From contig NZ_AORY01000004.1 in the NCBI RefSeq assembly GCF_000382485.1, positions 124,001 through 188,000 of the forward strand: a DNA stretch of 64,000 nucleotides, in the 5' to 3' direction. This DNA is from Sphingomonas sp. Mn802worker (GTDB lineage Bacteria; Pseudomonadota; Alphaproteobacteria; Sphingomonadales; Sphingomonadaceae). Of the stretch, positions 29,423-36,604 are shown one piece after another. The translations under genes were made by a program, and so were the position numbers. Position 1 is the stretch's first letter. The number at the start of each line of letters is the position of its first letter. The notes beneath the pieces are model-generated. The model saw nothing but the letters and a program-made list of their open reading frames with translations, was not told where the DNA came from and searched no databases.

Positions 29423-30301
29423 TCAGGCGGACGTCGGAAGCGGCTCAGAATGTGCCTCACTCGCAAACCACGGCGTGACCAGCAGATGCGGCACGGCCAG
29501 CGCGGCAATCGCGGCGAACAGCGCCCTCACACCCGAGGCATCGATCCGCAGCAGCACCGCGGCGACTACGCCCGCCAGCACAAAGGCGAGCAGCAGGATC
29601 GGCCCGACCGCGCGAAAATAGTCGAGGGTGGTCGCGCAACCGATCCGCTCCTGCCGCTGAGCGGTCTGCGGCAGCGCGTGCAGGATCAGGAAGCCGAGCG
29701 AGAAACCGATCAATGGCGGAAAGATCAGCAGCGCGAGCGTGCCGACTGCCAATCGCAAGTTGCGACGCTGCAATGCCAGCACCAGCAAACCTAGCGCCGT
29801 CATGCCCCCGATCAATGCCAGCGCGTTGACAAGTGTCGGTACGAGCGTGTCCGGCCCACCCGCGATCACCAGCAGGTCGCGCAAATTCGCTTTGTGGATC
29901 ACGGCCGGCGTCGCGACCAGGCTGATCCCGCGTGCGCTACGCTCCATCAGCGATCCCGCCGGCGCGTCCTCCAGTGCAAAATGGATCGCGGAGGCGACGA
30001 GAAACAGCGGCAGCGCGACGGCCGGCTCGGTGGTCCACCACCATAGGCATCCGAGCGATACCAAGCCGTAGAGTGCGAGAAACGACGGACGCCGCGATTG
30101 GTCGACGATCGCCAGATCGCTTGCGCCATGTGCCATCCCGATCACGCCAACCGCGACGATCGTGTAACATAGCTGGACGAGCAACGGGGCGAAGGAGGCG
30201 GCGACCCCCGCCACCCCCAGCAGCGCCCAACCTATCGAGCGGCCGTCGAGGGGGCGTGCTCCGAACTCGATCCGATCGCGCATCGGAGCACGCACCTTCA
30301 C
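29423..30301 (-). CDS. blh: Brp/Blh-family beta-carotene 15,15'-dioxygenase
   Basis: A 292-residue integral membrane protein with about eight helices. The His residues that bind the catalytic iron are visible in VIGMAHGASDLAI, SAIHFALED, ILHALPQT and AVPHLLVTPWF, the pattern of bacterial Brp/Blh. It cleaves beta-carotene into two retinal molecules. Its start overlaps the rhodopsin stop by 4 bp (30298-30301), so chromophore supply and opsin are translationally coupled. The carotenoid pathway itself is not in this window. Confidence 0.9.
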   Translation of the reverse strand: MKVRAPMRDRIEFGARPLDGRSIGWALLGVAGVAASFAPLLVQLCYTIVAVGVIGMAHGASDLAIVDQSRRPSFLALYGLVSLGCLWWWTTEPAVALPLFLVASAIHFALEDAPAGSLMERSARGISLVATPAVIHKANLRDLLVIAGGPDTLVPTLVNALALIGGMTALGLLVLALQRRNLRLAVGTLALLIFPPLIGFSLGFLILHALPQTAQRQERIGCATTLDYFRAVGPILLLAFVLAGVVAAVLLRIDASGVRALFAAIAALAVPHLLVTPWFASEAHSEPLPTSA

Positions 30302-31020
30302 GCGTGAACGCGATCGTGCTCGTAGCCTGACCCACGCTCGCGCAATGCCTTCTCGACGTTATTCGCGGCGTAGAAGGCGTAGACCACCTTCGCGACCACA
30401 TCCATGATCAGGATCGCCCACACCGTGGTCAGGTCGGTCACAATCTTCAGTCCCTCGGGCCCGACCAAGAACACGATCGGGTAGAGGAACCAGATAACGG
30501 TCAGGAAGCCGACATTCTTGACATACGCGCTGCCCAACGCCTGCCCCCGCTCAAACGCGCGTGCACGCAGCGGCACCCACAACAGGTACAGCACGCCCGC
30601 GAACGCGACGCACGACCACAGATACCACACCCACTTGCCGACCGGCACGATCGCGAGCGAGGAAATCAGACCGGTGACGATCATCAACACGTCGAGCACG
30701 ATGATCGCGGTCAGATAACCGCCGACTTCACCAGTCGAGCCGCGTTCGTGAAATGCGACCAGCACCAGCCCGGCCAGGAGGATCGGCGTCGTCACCGACC
30801 AATCGAGATAGCGGGCAAGGTAAGTGGCGCTACCGTCGAGCTTGACCAGCGTACCGATGCCGAACGCCATCGCCAGATACGCCGTCGCGGCGATGAACGG
30901 TACGCTTGCATGGAGCAATGTGTGGTGTCTGGACGGCGGTTCCTTGCTCCCCGTCGCATAGATCGCGAGCGATCCCAGCGACATGATGGTGAAACCGATC
31001 AGGAAAACCATACCATCCAT
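30298..31020 (-). CDS. microbial rhodopsin with D-T-G motif (probable proton pump)
   Basis: A 240-residue seven-helix type I rhodopsin, start ATG 31020 with AGGGG 6 nt upstream. Helix C reads LARYLDWSVTTPILLAGL: Arg70, Asp73 (acceptor), Thr77 and Gly84 occupy the positions of bacteriorhodopsin R82, D85, T89 and D96. Helix G has IMDVVAKVVYAF with counter-ion Asp207 and the retinal Schiff-base Lys211. The D-T-G motif lacks the carboxylic proton donor of DTD/DTE pumps; DTG rhodopsins are a known minor group reported as outward proton pumps. Co-translated with blh. The element insertion lies only about 190 bp upstream of its start. Confidence 0.9.
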   Translation of the reverse strand: MDGMVFLIGFTIMSLGSLAIYATGSKEPPSRHHTLLHASVPFIAATAYLAMAFGIGTLVKLDGSATYLARYLDWSVTTPILLAGLVLVAFHERGSTGEVGGYLTAIIVLDVLMIVTGLISSLAIVPVGKWVWYLWSCVAFAGVLYLLWVPLRARAFERGQALGSAYVKNVGFLTVIWFLYPIVFLVGPEGLKIVTDLTTVWAILIMDVVAKVVYAFYAANNVEKALRERGSGYEHDRVHA

Positions 31021-31207
31021 AACCAACCCCTGCGCACGAACGAACGGCGGGATGCCGGCGTCAGGGCTGTAACGGAAATCAAGCGCGCAGCGCTCCGTCA
31101 CCTGCAAAAAATTGTTTCGCTTTGTTTCTGGGAAAGCGGGAAGTCGCATACGGAAGTATCGACCAGCCAGCGCCCACGGTCGCAATCAAGTGATTGGTAG
31201 AAGGAAA

Positions 31208-31264
31208 GTGGTGGAAGGGACTGGATTCGAACCAGTGTACGCTCACGCGGGCAGATTTACAGTC
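31208..31264. repeat. attL: displaced tRNA-Tyr 3' half
   Basis: This 57-bp copy matches 43513-43569 base for base, from GTGGTGGAAGGG (CCA end and acceptor strand of the tRNA) through the T arm, variable arm and anticodon loop to cagtc. Beyond it the two copies diverge at once (gaccgg here, tgctgc in the tRNA). It is therefore the left attachment site, not a functional tRNA. Confidence 0.95.
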
Positions 31265-31383
31265 GACCGGCAAATGGTGCCTAGAAAGTCCCTTTCACAC
31301 CCATAAACAAGCACTTAGCTTAAGGATGGCGAGTCTCATCGTGCCCCCAAAAGCCCGCTTTTTCCGCTATTTTCCCGCACTGA

Positions 31384-31400
31384 TTACCCACGAATTACCC
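31384..31400 (+). repeat. left arm-type integrase site candidate
   Basis: TTACCCACGAATTACCC here matches TTACCCACGACTTACCC at 43422-43438 in the same orientation with one difference in 17. Each copy holds two TTACCC units 11 bp apart, and they lie about 120 bp and 75 bp inside attL and attR. This is the arrangement expected for arm-type integrase binding sites. GGCTAGGAG also recurs downstream of both (31414, 43460). Confidence 0.45.
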
Positions 31401-31430
31401 CAAGCGTGGAGCGGGCTAGGAGTGAGCGCT

Positions 31431-31472
31431 GTTGCCATACCGCTAGGTCATCGTACCATCCGGTATGGCAAC
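31431..31472. promoter_or_regulatory. 11-bp inverted repeat over HNH start codon
   Basis: GTTGCCATACC (31431-31441) and GGTATGGCAAC (31462-31472) are perfect inverted repeats with a 20-nt spacer. The ATG of the HNH gene (31465) is inside the right arm. In DNA this could be an operator for a dimeric repressor, possibly autoregulatory. In RNA it would fold into a hairpin hiding the start. No ribosome site precedes the ATG. Confidence 0.55.
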
Positions 31473-32208
31473 GAGCGTGCGCAACCCGGTTTGGAACCGC
31501 GATGAGCTAACGCTCGCGCTCGACCTGTATGTAAAGACGGTTGGTAACCCGACAGGTGCGGACTTTGCCTTGGTGGATCAGCTATCCAACACGCTAAACA
31601 AGATGCACCGGCTTAGCGGGGTGACCGGAGCGGAGACGCTTCGGAACCGCAACGGCGTCTACCTAAAGGTTATGAACTTTCGGCGCTTCGATCCGGCGTA
31701 CCTCAACCAAGGTAAGGTCGGGATGCAGCGCGGTAATCGCCTAGAAGCCGTGCTGTGGGCCGAATACGACGGAAAGGCACGCGACCTAGCTATCGACGCG
31801 GAAGCGATCACACGGGCCGTTAACGGGGCCGATGAGGCAAAAGTAGCGAAGCTTCCGCCAGCCGAGCCTTACGAAGGGGAAGAGGGCGGCGTTATAATTC
31901 GCCTTCACAAGCGATACGAGCGCGACCCCAAGCTGGTACGAGAGAAGCGTAAGGCTGCAATCGAGGCCGGTTCGCTAGCGTGCGAGGTATGCGGGTTCGA
32001 CTTCGAAGCGGCGTATGGAAAGCTAGGAAGCGGGTACATTGAAGTACATCACACCAGGCCGGTCCATACCTTGAAGAAAGGCGCGAAGACTAAGCTAGGG
32101 GACCTCGCAGTCCTATGTGCGAACTGTCATCGGATGGCACATAGAACACCTTTACCGTTATCGATAGATGCCCTGAAACAAATAGTGTTAAGCAAAGAGG
32201 AGCTATAA
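31465..32208 (+). CDS. McrA-like HNH endonuclease
   Basis: A 247-residue nuclease. Residues 8-118 form a recurrent N-terminal domain (NRDELTLALDLYVK, NRNGVYLKVMNFRRFDPAY) that accompanies HNH modules in many restriction-like proteins and may read DNA. Residues 170-228 are a zinc-bound HNH fold: Cys173/Cys176, EVHH with His195/His196, then Cys218 and Cys221-His222 with Asn220. It probably cleaves foreign or modified DNA, by family analogy. The start lies within an inverted repeat and has no clear ribosome site. Its last 6 bp overlap the opposite-strand SLOG gene. Confidence 0.85.
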   Translation: MATSVRNPVWNRDELTLALDLYVKTVGNPTGADFALVDQLSNTLNKMHRLSGVTGAETLRNRNGVYLKVMNFRRFDPAYLNQGKVGMQRGNRLEAVLWAEYDGKARDLAIDAEAITRAVNGADEAKVAKLPPAEPYEGEEGGVIIRLHKRYERDPKLVREKRKAAIEAGSLACEVCGFDFEAAYGKLGSGYIEVHHTRPVHTLKKGAKTKLGDLAVLCANCHRMAHRTPLPLSIDALKQIVLSKEEL

Positions 32209-32676
32209 TTCACGCGTCACTTGTTTAATCGGTTCGATGTGGAAGATGGTCCTTCCAAGTGACAGAGCGTACGCTACTATGTCACCAGTTCCGCCTGTGC
32301 CTTCCGCTGGTTCGCCATCCCAGACAGCGATTAGACAATCTGTTTCCCGAGTAATCCACTTACCGGCAGCCAAAAACGCTCTCTCTTCGGGTTCGTCCGA
32401 GTCAAGCTTAATAACTTCTGACGCTGATAGAAGTTTGAGATAACGGCCTAGTGAATCGTTGTCGAAGTGAGTCTCATAATCTTCGATAGGGATTACTGCG
32501 GTCAATTTGCCACCGCTTGCCAGCACCGCGTCACCAAACAATTGATCAGTTCCAGCGGCCAGGCTGGAAAAGCCGTTTAAGTCGGGCTTGCCGTCAAGGA
32601 AGCTATCGATCATTGATCGAACCCACGACCAGTCTATACCTTCTCGCTCTTGGTGTCCCGTGATACCGATTTTCAG
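32203..32676 (-). CDS. SLOG-family nucleotide-sensing protein
   Basis: A 157-residue Rossmannoid protein. MKIGITGHQ (1-9) is the first strand and loop, FSSLAAGTDQLFGDA (36-50) the second phosphate-binding region, and LIAVWDGEPAEGTGGTGD (115-132) the glycine-rich loop of SLOG/LOG-like folds. I set the start at CTG 32676: it follows AGGAG by 7 nt and places MKIGITG exactly at the N terminus. The frame stays open to 32832 but there overlaps the upstream gene. SLOG domains bind nucleotide signals, for example in Thoeris ThsA. Only 13 nt separate it from the two-TM gene, so the two form a sensor/effector pair by inference. Confidence 0.78.
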   Translation of the reverse strand: MKIGITGHQEREGIDWSWVRSMIDSFLDGKPDLNGFSSLAAGTDQLFGDAVLASGGKLTAVIPIEDYETHFDNDSLGRYLKLLSASEVIKLDSDEPEERAFLAAGKWITRETDCLIAVWDGEPAEGTGGTGDIVAYALSLGRTIFHIEPIKQVTREL

Positions 32677-32689
32677 CGGATTTCTCCTA

Positions 32690-33184
32690 TTAGCAAGCAC
32701 TGGCAAGTAGCCTGCGCAACAAGACCTGCCAGGGAAGTAGAGAAGCGGCTTGCGCCGCATACATCGCAATAAATACTTTTGGGACAAGTTTCTCGGTAAC
32801 ATGAAAGGGCTTGTGTCGTTTTCCATCGCCATCTGGATCGAGTTCAGCCCACTCGGCGGTATATGGCGAAACTAATAGATCCTCTTCTATCTTATTAATC
32901 ACCGCGAACTTAGCATTATTAAGAGTTTTATAGCTTTCTATTGACCTAGTCCAATAGACTGAAACGAGTATTCCGGCTATCGATATAAGCAGTGTCGTTC
33001 GAATTGTAGAAGTGCTTGTGCCTAGATACGCAGAGCCGCCCACTAAAAGGGTGTTGATCGACAGGTAGAATGAGTTAGCCGCCTGTCGGCGCTGGCTCAC
33101 CCTATCAGCCATTTCAACCATAAGCTTATATATCTCGAGGCGTTCGCTTCTATGGTCTTGGATATTTCGTCTAAATAACGGCAC
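32690..33184 (-). CDS. two-TM RipA/SLATT-like membrane protein, putative effector
   Basis: A 164-residue inner-membrane protein starting with GTG at 33184. YKLMVEMADRVSQRRQAANSF (19-39) leads into TM1 (about 38-56), TM2 spans about 62-78, and a cytoplasmic domain follows (SYKTLNNAKFAVINKIEEDL, PYTAEWAEL, then a final amphipathic helix). This pattern matches the RipA-type octameric membrane protein / SLATT group, which comparative genomics links to SLOG and other nucleotide sensors as pore-forming effectors. Placed between a TIR gene and a SLOG gene, it is the likely killing or membrane-disrupting component. Confidence 0.75.
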   Translation of the reverse strand: MPLFRRNIQDHRSERLEIYKLMVEMADRVSQRRQAANSFYLSINTLLVGGSAYLGTSTSTIRTTLLISIAGILVSVYWTRSIESYKTLNNAKFAVINKIEEDLLVSPYTAEWAELDPDGDGKRHKPFHVTEKLVPKVFIAMYAAQAASLLPWQVLLRRLLASAC

Positions 33185-33242
33185 GTCTGCCTAACCTGAT
33201 ATAAGGTGTATATGACGTAAGACTTGCGTGTTTTTAGGTTTG

Positions 33243-33653
33243 CTAGGCGTTTTTCCCCTCTTTCATCATCTGGCTAACCGCACCTGCCACGCCGTCCCAT
33301 GTCCAAGGTATAACACGGCTGCGAACTAGTCCCGATGGTAGAGGGCTGGTCGCATCGGCCCCGCCCACATATACCCCAAAAAAAGGCACATTTTGAGACT
33401 TAGCCATCGCGATTTCTTTAGCAACGCCAGTCGCAGTAGACATATACTTACCAACAAGAACAATCATAAGGTGTGTCTTGTTGATCTTCGCTTTCACAAG
33501 ACCTTCCCATTCAGACTGTTTCATCGGCTCTTTAGCCGACCAGTCTTGGTGTGAAAATGGAGTTTTAGAATGCCAAGCTTGACCTGCAAATAGCATCTTC
33601 TCGGTGCTATTATTGTCAACATCAAAGCTTATAAATGCTCTTGGTTCTGCCAT
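33243..33653 (-). CDS. ThsB-like TIR domain protein
   Basis: A 136-residue single-domain protein with a GAAGGA ribosome site just before ATG 33653. RAFISFDVDNN (5-15) is the first TIR strand, FSHQDWSAKEP (33-43) follows, HLMIVLVGKYMST (61-73) is the third strand, and VAKEIAMAKSQNVPFFGVYV carries the putative catalytic Glu80. This matches the MTH538-like TIR group that includes Thoeris ThsB, enzymes that sense phage and make an NAD-derived cyclic or conjugated ADP-ribose signal. It is encoded upstream of the two-TM and SLOG genes in one operon. Confidence 0.8.
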   Translation of the reverse strand: MAEPRAFISFDVDNNSTEKMLFAGQAWHSKTPFSHQDWSAKEPMKQSEWEGLVKAKINKTHLMIVLVGKYMSTATGVAKEIAMAKSQNVPFFGVYVGGADATSPLPSGLVRSRVIPWTWDGVAGAVSQMMKEGKNA

Positions 33654-33700
33654 TTCCTTCTCCGATCATTATCTAGGGGTTGGCTAATTGGCTAGTTGAG

Positions 33701-34237
33701 TTACCATAGCTGCGGAGCTGCACCGATCTTACGGTGGGCAGAACGCACGCGATCAATCCACTCTTGGAATGGTTGCTTCCATCGCTGGTCAGCGAGGCTG
33801 GGTGGATTATCTAAGTTGAATGCTGGCATAGAGAGGCCGACAGCTCCCCTATCAAGAAGGCCTTCGGGAACGACGCCGTCTTCTCGCCAAACCAGGATCG
33901 GTATACCTAGCTGATAGGCCATTGCTGGTTCGATCTGGCAGTAAGGACTGCTAAGCCATGTTTCGGATTGTGTTACCTCGGCTTCCCCTAAGTCAGACTG
34001 CGGCCGATCCACTCTCTTATCTACAAGGGACCGTCTAAATGCGAGCGCGATAAGGCCGTAACTGCCAGTCATTAGTCGCCGTATAGCCTCTAGCGGAGCA
34101 TCGATGCTATATTCGGATCGGCCGAGGGTCATCGGTCGGAGGCAAGCCTCGGTAAGGGCTTTCTCGACCTTAACTAGAAAAGCCTCTTGGCGTTTCAGGT
34201 AAGCTTTGGGACAACTTACAAAAACGGGTATCTCCAT
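33701..34237 (-). CDS. TIR/nucleoside-deoxyribosyltransferase-like protein
   Basis: A 178-residue protein, first gene of the four-gene operon, start ATG 34237. EIPVFVSCPKAYLKRQEAFL opens a flavodoxin-like fold; PMTLGRSEYSIDAPLEAIRRL and SYGLIALAFRR follow, then SPYCQIEPAMAYQLGIPILV, where Glu103 sits on the helix that carries the catalytic Glu in TIR and NDT enzymes. I do not know a named family for it. The fold suggests binding or cleavage of an N-glycosidic nucleotide such as NAD. The partner TIR gene starts 47 bp downstream. Confidence 0.6.
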   Translation of the reverse strand: MEIPVFVSCPKAYLKRQEAFLVKVEKALTEACLRPMTLGRSEYSIDAPLEAIRRLMTGSYGLIALAFRRSLVDKRVDRPQSDLGEAEVTQSETWLSSPYCQIEPAMAYQLGIPILVWREDGVVPEGLLDRGAVGLSMPAFNLDNPPSLADQRWKQPFQEWIDRVRSAHRKIGAAPQLW

Positions 34238-34475
34238 TCTCGTAGCTTATCCAAAACGACGCCATGCGCAAGCGCGACTATATTTACAATATTACATTGG
34301 GCAAAGAGGGCTTCTATGTCGTGCGCAAGCAAAGCCGAGGAATGTAGTGCCAAGGCTTATGTGGTTTGTAATTCGCTAGGCTTTCCAACTGACAAGAACG
34401 GGCTTGCTTGATGGAGGAGCGCTAGGCATCGTCCCGTTAGCCTCCTGTGTAGGAGCGAGGTAGCGGGGATCGAAA

Positions 34476-35429
34476 TTGGCGCTTAAGCTTAACAAGGCGG
34501 TGGCGGAATGCCTGCGCCTGCAAGCCGGGCAACGGCTTAAGGCGCGCGACATAGCGGCTTGGATATACCGGACCTATCCCGAAGAATGCCGAGCAAAGCT
34601 GGATCGGAGCGCGGCGCTTAAGTCGGAAGACGATCTACTACAGCAGCTTGTTGCCGAAGTTGGCGCAAATAGGCCCTTAATCGTGAAGGCGAATCCCCAA
34701 ATTCGTACTGTGGAGGTCCGACCTCGGCTCTACTATTGGACAGAAGAAAGTGAGAAGGAAGAAGCTGACGCTGTTGACGAGCGGGGGAGCATTGCCGGCA
34801 AAAGTGTAGCAACGTTGGCTCCTGCTGTGACCGTCGAAGAAGCGGCGCTATTCGAAGCCGATTTGTATCCGTTGCTTGGAGCCTTTCTTGCGTCGGAGTC
34901 CGGGTTGAATGTTCAACGTATTGATGAGAGGCGTTCGTCGAATAAGAGAGGGCCACAAGGAAATAAGTGGCTTTATCCCGACATTGTTGCGCTTGAAGAC
35001 CTAACACGCGGATGGACGAAAGAGATACGGGACTGCGTATCGGAGGTAGGAGCTAGAAAGTTCCGGCTTTGGTCCTTAGAAGTGAAACTGCTTCTAAACC
35101 GATCCAATGTCAGGGAAGCATATTTTCAAGCTGTATCGAACTCGTCGTGGGCGAATTTCGCTTATCTCGCTGCTGCCGAAATCGAAGGTTTAGAGACGCT
35201 GAAGGAGCTGAGGATACTTAGTTCGTTGCATGGTGTTGGCCTTATTCGTATTGATATCCAATCGCCTTCCGACAGCGAAGTATTGATACCTGCGAGAGAG
35301 CGCGTTGAAGTCGATTGGGCAAATTGCGATCGTCTAGCTTCCGAGAACTCCGATTTTCAGGCCGTCGTCCAGCGATTGTGGGAGTTTCATCGAACTGGTG
35401 GCGTCAAGTCAGCCGAATGGAAGGTCTAA
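34476..35429 (+). CDS. HrgA/COG2958-like protein (HARE-HTH plus nuclease-like domain)
   Basis: A 317-residue protein, start TTG 34476. Residues 1-90 form a HARE-type winged helix (LKARDIAAWIYRTYPEECRAKL) ending in the typical VRPRLYYWT. An acidic linker (93-125) leads to a C-terminal domain (about 130-300) with KWLYPDIVALED and FRLWSLEVKLLLNRSNVREAYFQAVSNSSWANFAYLAA in two parts. The Asp...Glu-x-Lys arrangement and following Gln resemble a PD-(D/E)xK nuclease. COG2958/HrgA proteins replace restriction genes in Helicobacter, so a restriction-like role is likely. It is divergent from the TIR operon. Confidence 0.72.
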   Translation: MALKLNKAVAECLRLQAGQRLKARDIAAWIYRTYPEECRAKLDRSAALKSEDDLLQQLVAEVGANRPLIVKANPQIRTVEVRPRLYYWTEESEKEEADAVDERGSIAGKSVATLAPAVTVEEAALFEADLYPLLGAFLASESGLNVQRIDERRSSNKRGPQGNKWLYPDIVALEDLTRGWTKEIRDCVSEVGARKFRLWSLEVKLLLNRSNVREAYFQAVSNSSWANFAYLAAAEIEGLETLKELRILSSLHGVGLIRIDIQSPSDSEVLIPARERVEVDWANCDRLASENSDFQAVVQRLWEFHRTGGVKSAEWKV

Positions 35430-35600
35430 GCGCGAGCCAGCTTATCTAGAAGGTAGTGCAAGTACGCTAGCACAATGCGGAAGTTGTAAGCTTTGAGCCA
35501 CGCCGGTTCAGGGCATGAAGGGCGGCTAAAAAGACACTGGACTCTTTAGTGAGCTACGCGCAAAAGAATTGCGTAACTTATGAGCGAGTCGGGGTCTAAT

Positions 35601-36176
35601 ATGAGCCGCCTGTACTATCTGCGTTGTTCGAGCGCCGACTCTAGCGTGGAGTCGCAACGCAAGGCGCTTGGCAGCAACGCTGATCGCGAGTTTGTTGATG
35701 AAGGGGTAAGCGGCGCGATCCGGGCGGAGGATCGCCCCGGCTTCGCCGCTCTACTGGCATATGCTCGCGAAGGTGACGTGATAAGCGTTTACGCCATCGA
35801 CCGATTAGGGCGCGACGCAATCGACGTACAAACCACCATCCGCAAGCTGATCGACAAGGGCGTTACTGTAGACGTTCTCGGGCTAGGCCCCATAGGTAAG
35901 GGCGTAGGAGAGCTTATAGTCGCGGTACTTGCACAGGTAGCCGATATGGAGCGCCAGCGTATCAAGGAGCGCTGTGACGCTGGTAGGGTCGTTGCTAGGG
36001 CTTCCTTAGCTGCTACAGGTAAGACTCATCGGGGTAAGGTGAGCCTCGGTAGGCCAATGGCTAATGATCCGGCTGCTGTCCTAGCGTGGCGTAAAGACAA
36101 TGCAGCAAGCATCGCGGTCACCGCCCGCCACTTCAACCTCTCGGCTGCAACGGTGAAGCGCTACTGTGCTATTTAA
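35601..36176 (+). CDS. small serine recombinase (resolvase/invertase type)
   Basis: A 191-residue protein. RLYYLRCSSADSSVESQRKAL supplies the nucleophile region, with LRCSS replacing the usual YxRVS. GFAALLAYAREGDVISVYAIDRLGRD contains the conserved Arg of the DRLGRD motif, and VLAQVADMERQRIKERCDAGR is the E helix. The C-terminal segment (SIAVTARHFNLSAATVKRY) is a helix-turn-helix. Start ATG 35601 has GGGG 7 nt upstream; ATG 35580 is in frame but lacks a ribosome site. It may invert or resolve DNA within the element; no paired res/inversion sites were found. Confidence 0.85.
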   Translation: MSRLYYLRCSSADSSVESQRKALGSNADREFVDEGVSGAIRAEDRPGFAALLAYAREGDVISVYAIDRLGRDAIDVQTTIRKLIDKGVTVDVLGLGPIGKGVGELIVAVLAQVADMERQRIKERCDAGRVVARASLAATGKTHRGKVSLGRPMANDPAAVLAWRKDNAASIAVTARHFNLSAATVKRYCAI

Positions 36177-36182
36177 CTAGCA

Positions 36183-36308
36183 CACCATTTCCGATGGTGG
36201 TTGGCGCGGGCGCTTGTCGTCCGCGCATCGCTTTCGGTGCGTCTCTTCGGTGAAGAGGGGAAGTCCTAGGATTTCGCGGGAACCTTGAGGCCATACCATC
36301 CAGCCACC
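36183..36308 (+). ncRNA. candidate structured RNA (multi-stem)
   Basis: Several stems stack in 125 nt. A closing helix joins GGTGGTTGG (36196-36204) with CCAGCCACC (36300-36308): 9 pairs, one G-U. GCGCGG (36204-36209) pairs with CCGCGC (36221-36226). GCATCG (36225-36230) pairs with CGGTGC (36235-36240), one G-U. CTCTTC (36243-36248) pairs with GAAGAG (36252-36257). CACCAT/ATGGTG (36183-36199) can compete with the closing helix. It lies between the recombinase and the exported-protein gene. The strand is assumed from the neighbours; no known RNA family was recognised. Confidence 0.4.
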
Positions 36309-36604
36309 AACACCCAAATTTCCCAAATCCTCACACTAGGAGAAAGGGCTTAGCTGCCCGTCGTCGGATGGTGCCCGTTGCCCTCGGCTGCCTAGTCCTC
36401 CATTGTAGCTTCGTCGCTCCGCAAAATCGGGACGATGAGGCGTGGAATCCTCTTTGTTTGCGTAGCTCGGTCAGTTTCTGGCCGGGTGACCGCACGCGTA
36501 TGTCCAAGGCTCACGCCCAAAGGCGGCGGTGCCTCGGGCTACGCACGGGGATTCCAACACCCGGCTCTTCGCCGGGTACGCCTCCTAACAAGAAGGGGGG
36601 CTTC

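Noticed and set aside
31375..31402. Left-end THELPQ-like peptide as an integrase 3' remnant
   Set aside because: Similarity is limited to about 17 bp and the orientation relative to attL is wrong for a remnant int-att junction; an arm-type site explains both copies better, though it is unproven.
31194..31505. Plus-strand frame of 103 codons across attL
   Set aside because: It translates through the tRNA-Tyr fragment and the left end non-coding DNA; the opening peptide (GLDSNQCTLTRADL) is the well-known false protein read from tRNA sequence.
36243..36270. Resemblance of gaggggaagtcc to the conserved GAGGAAAGUCC segment of RNase P RNA
   Set aside because: The surrounding 120 nt is far too short, and the other RNase P core elements were not found.
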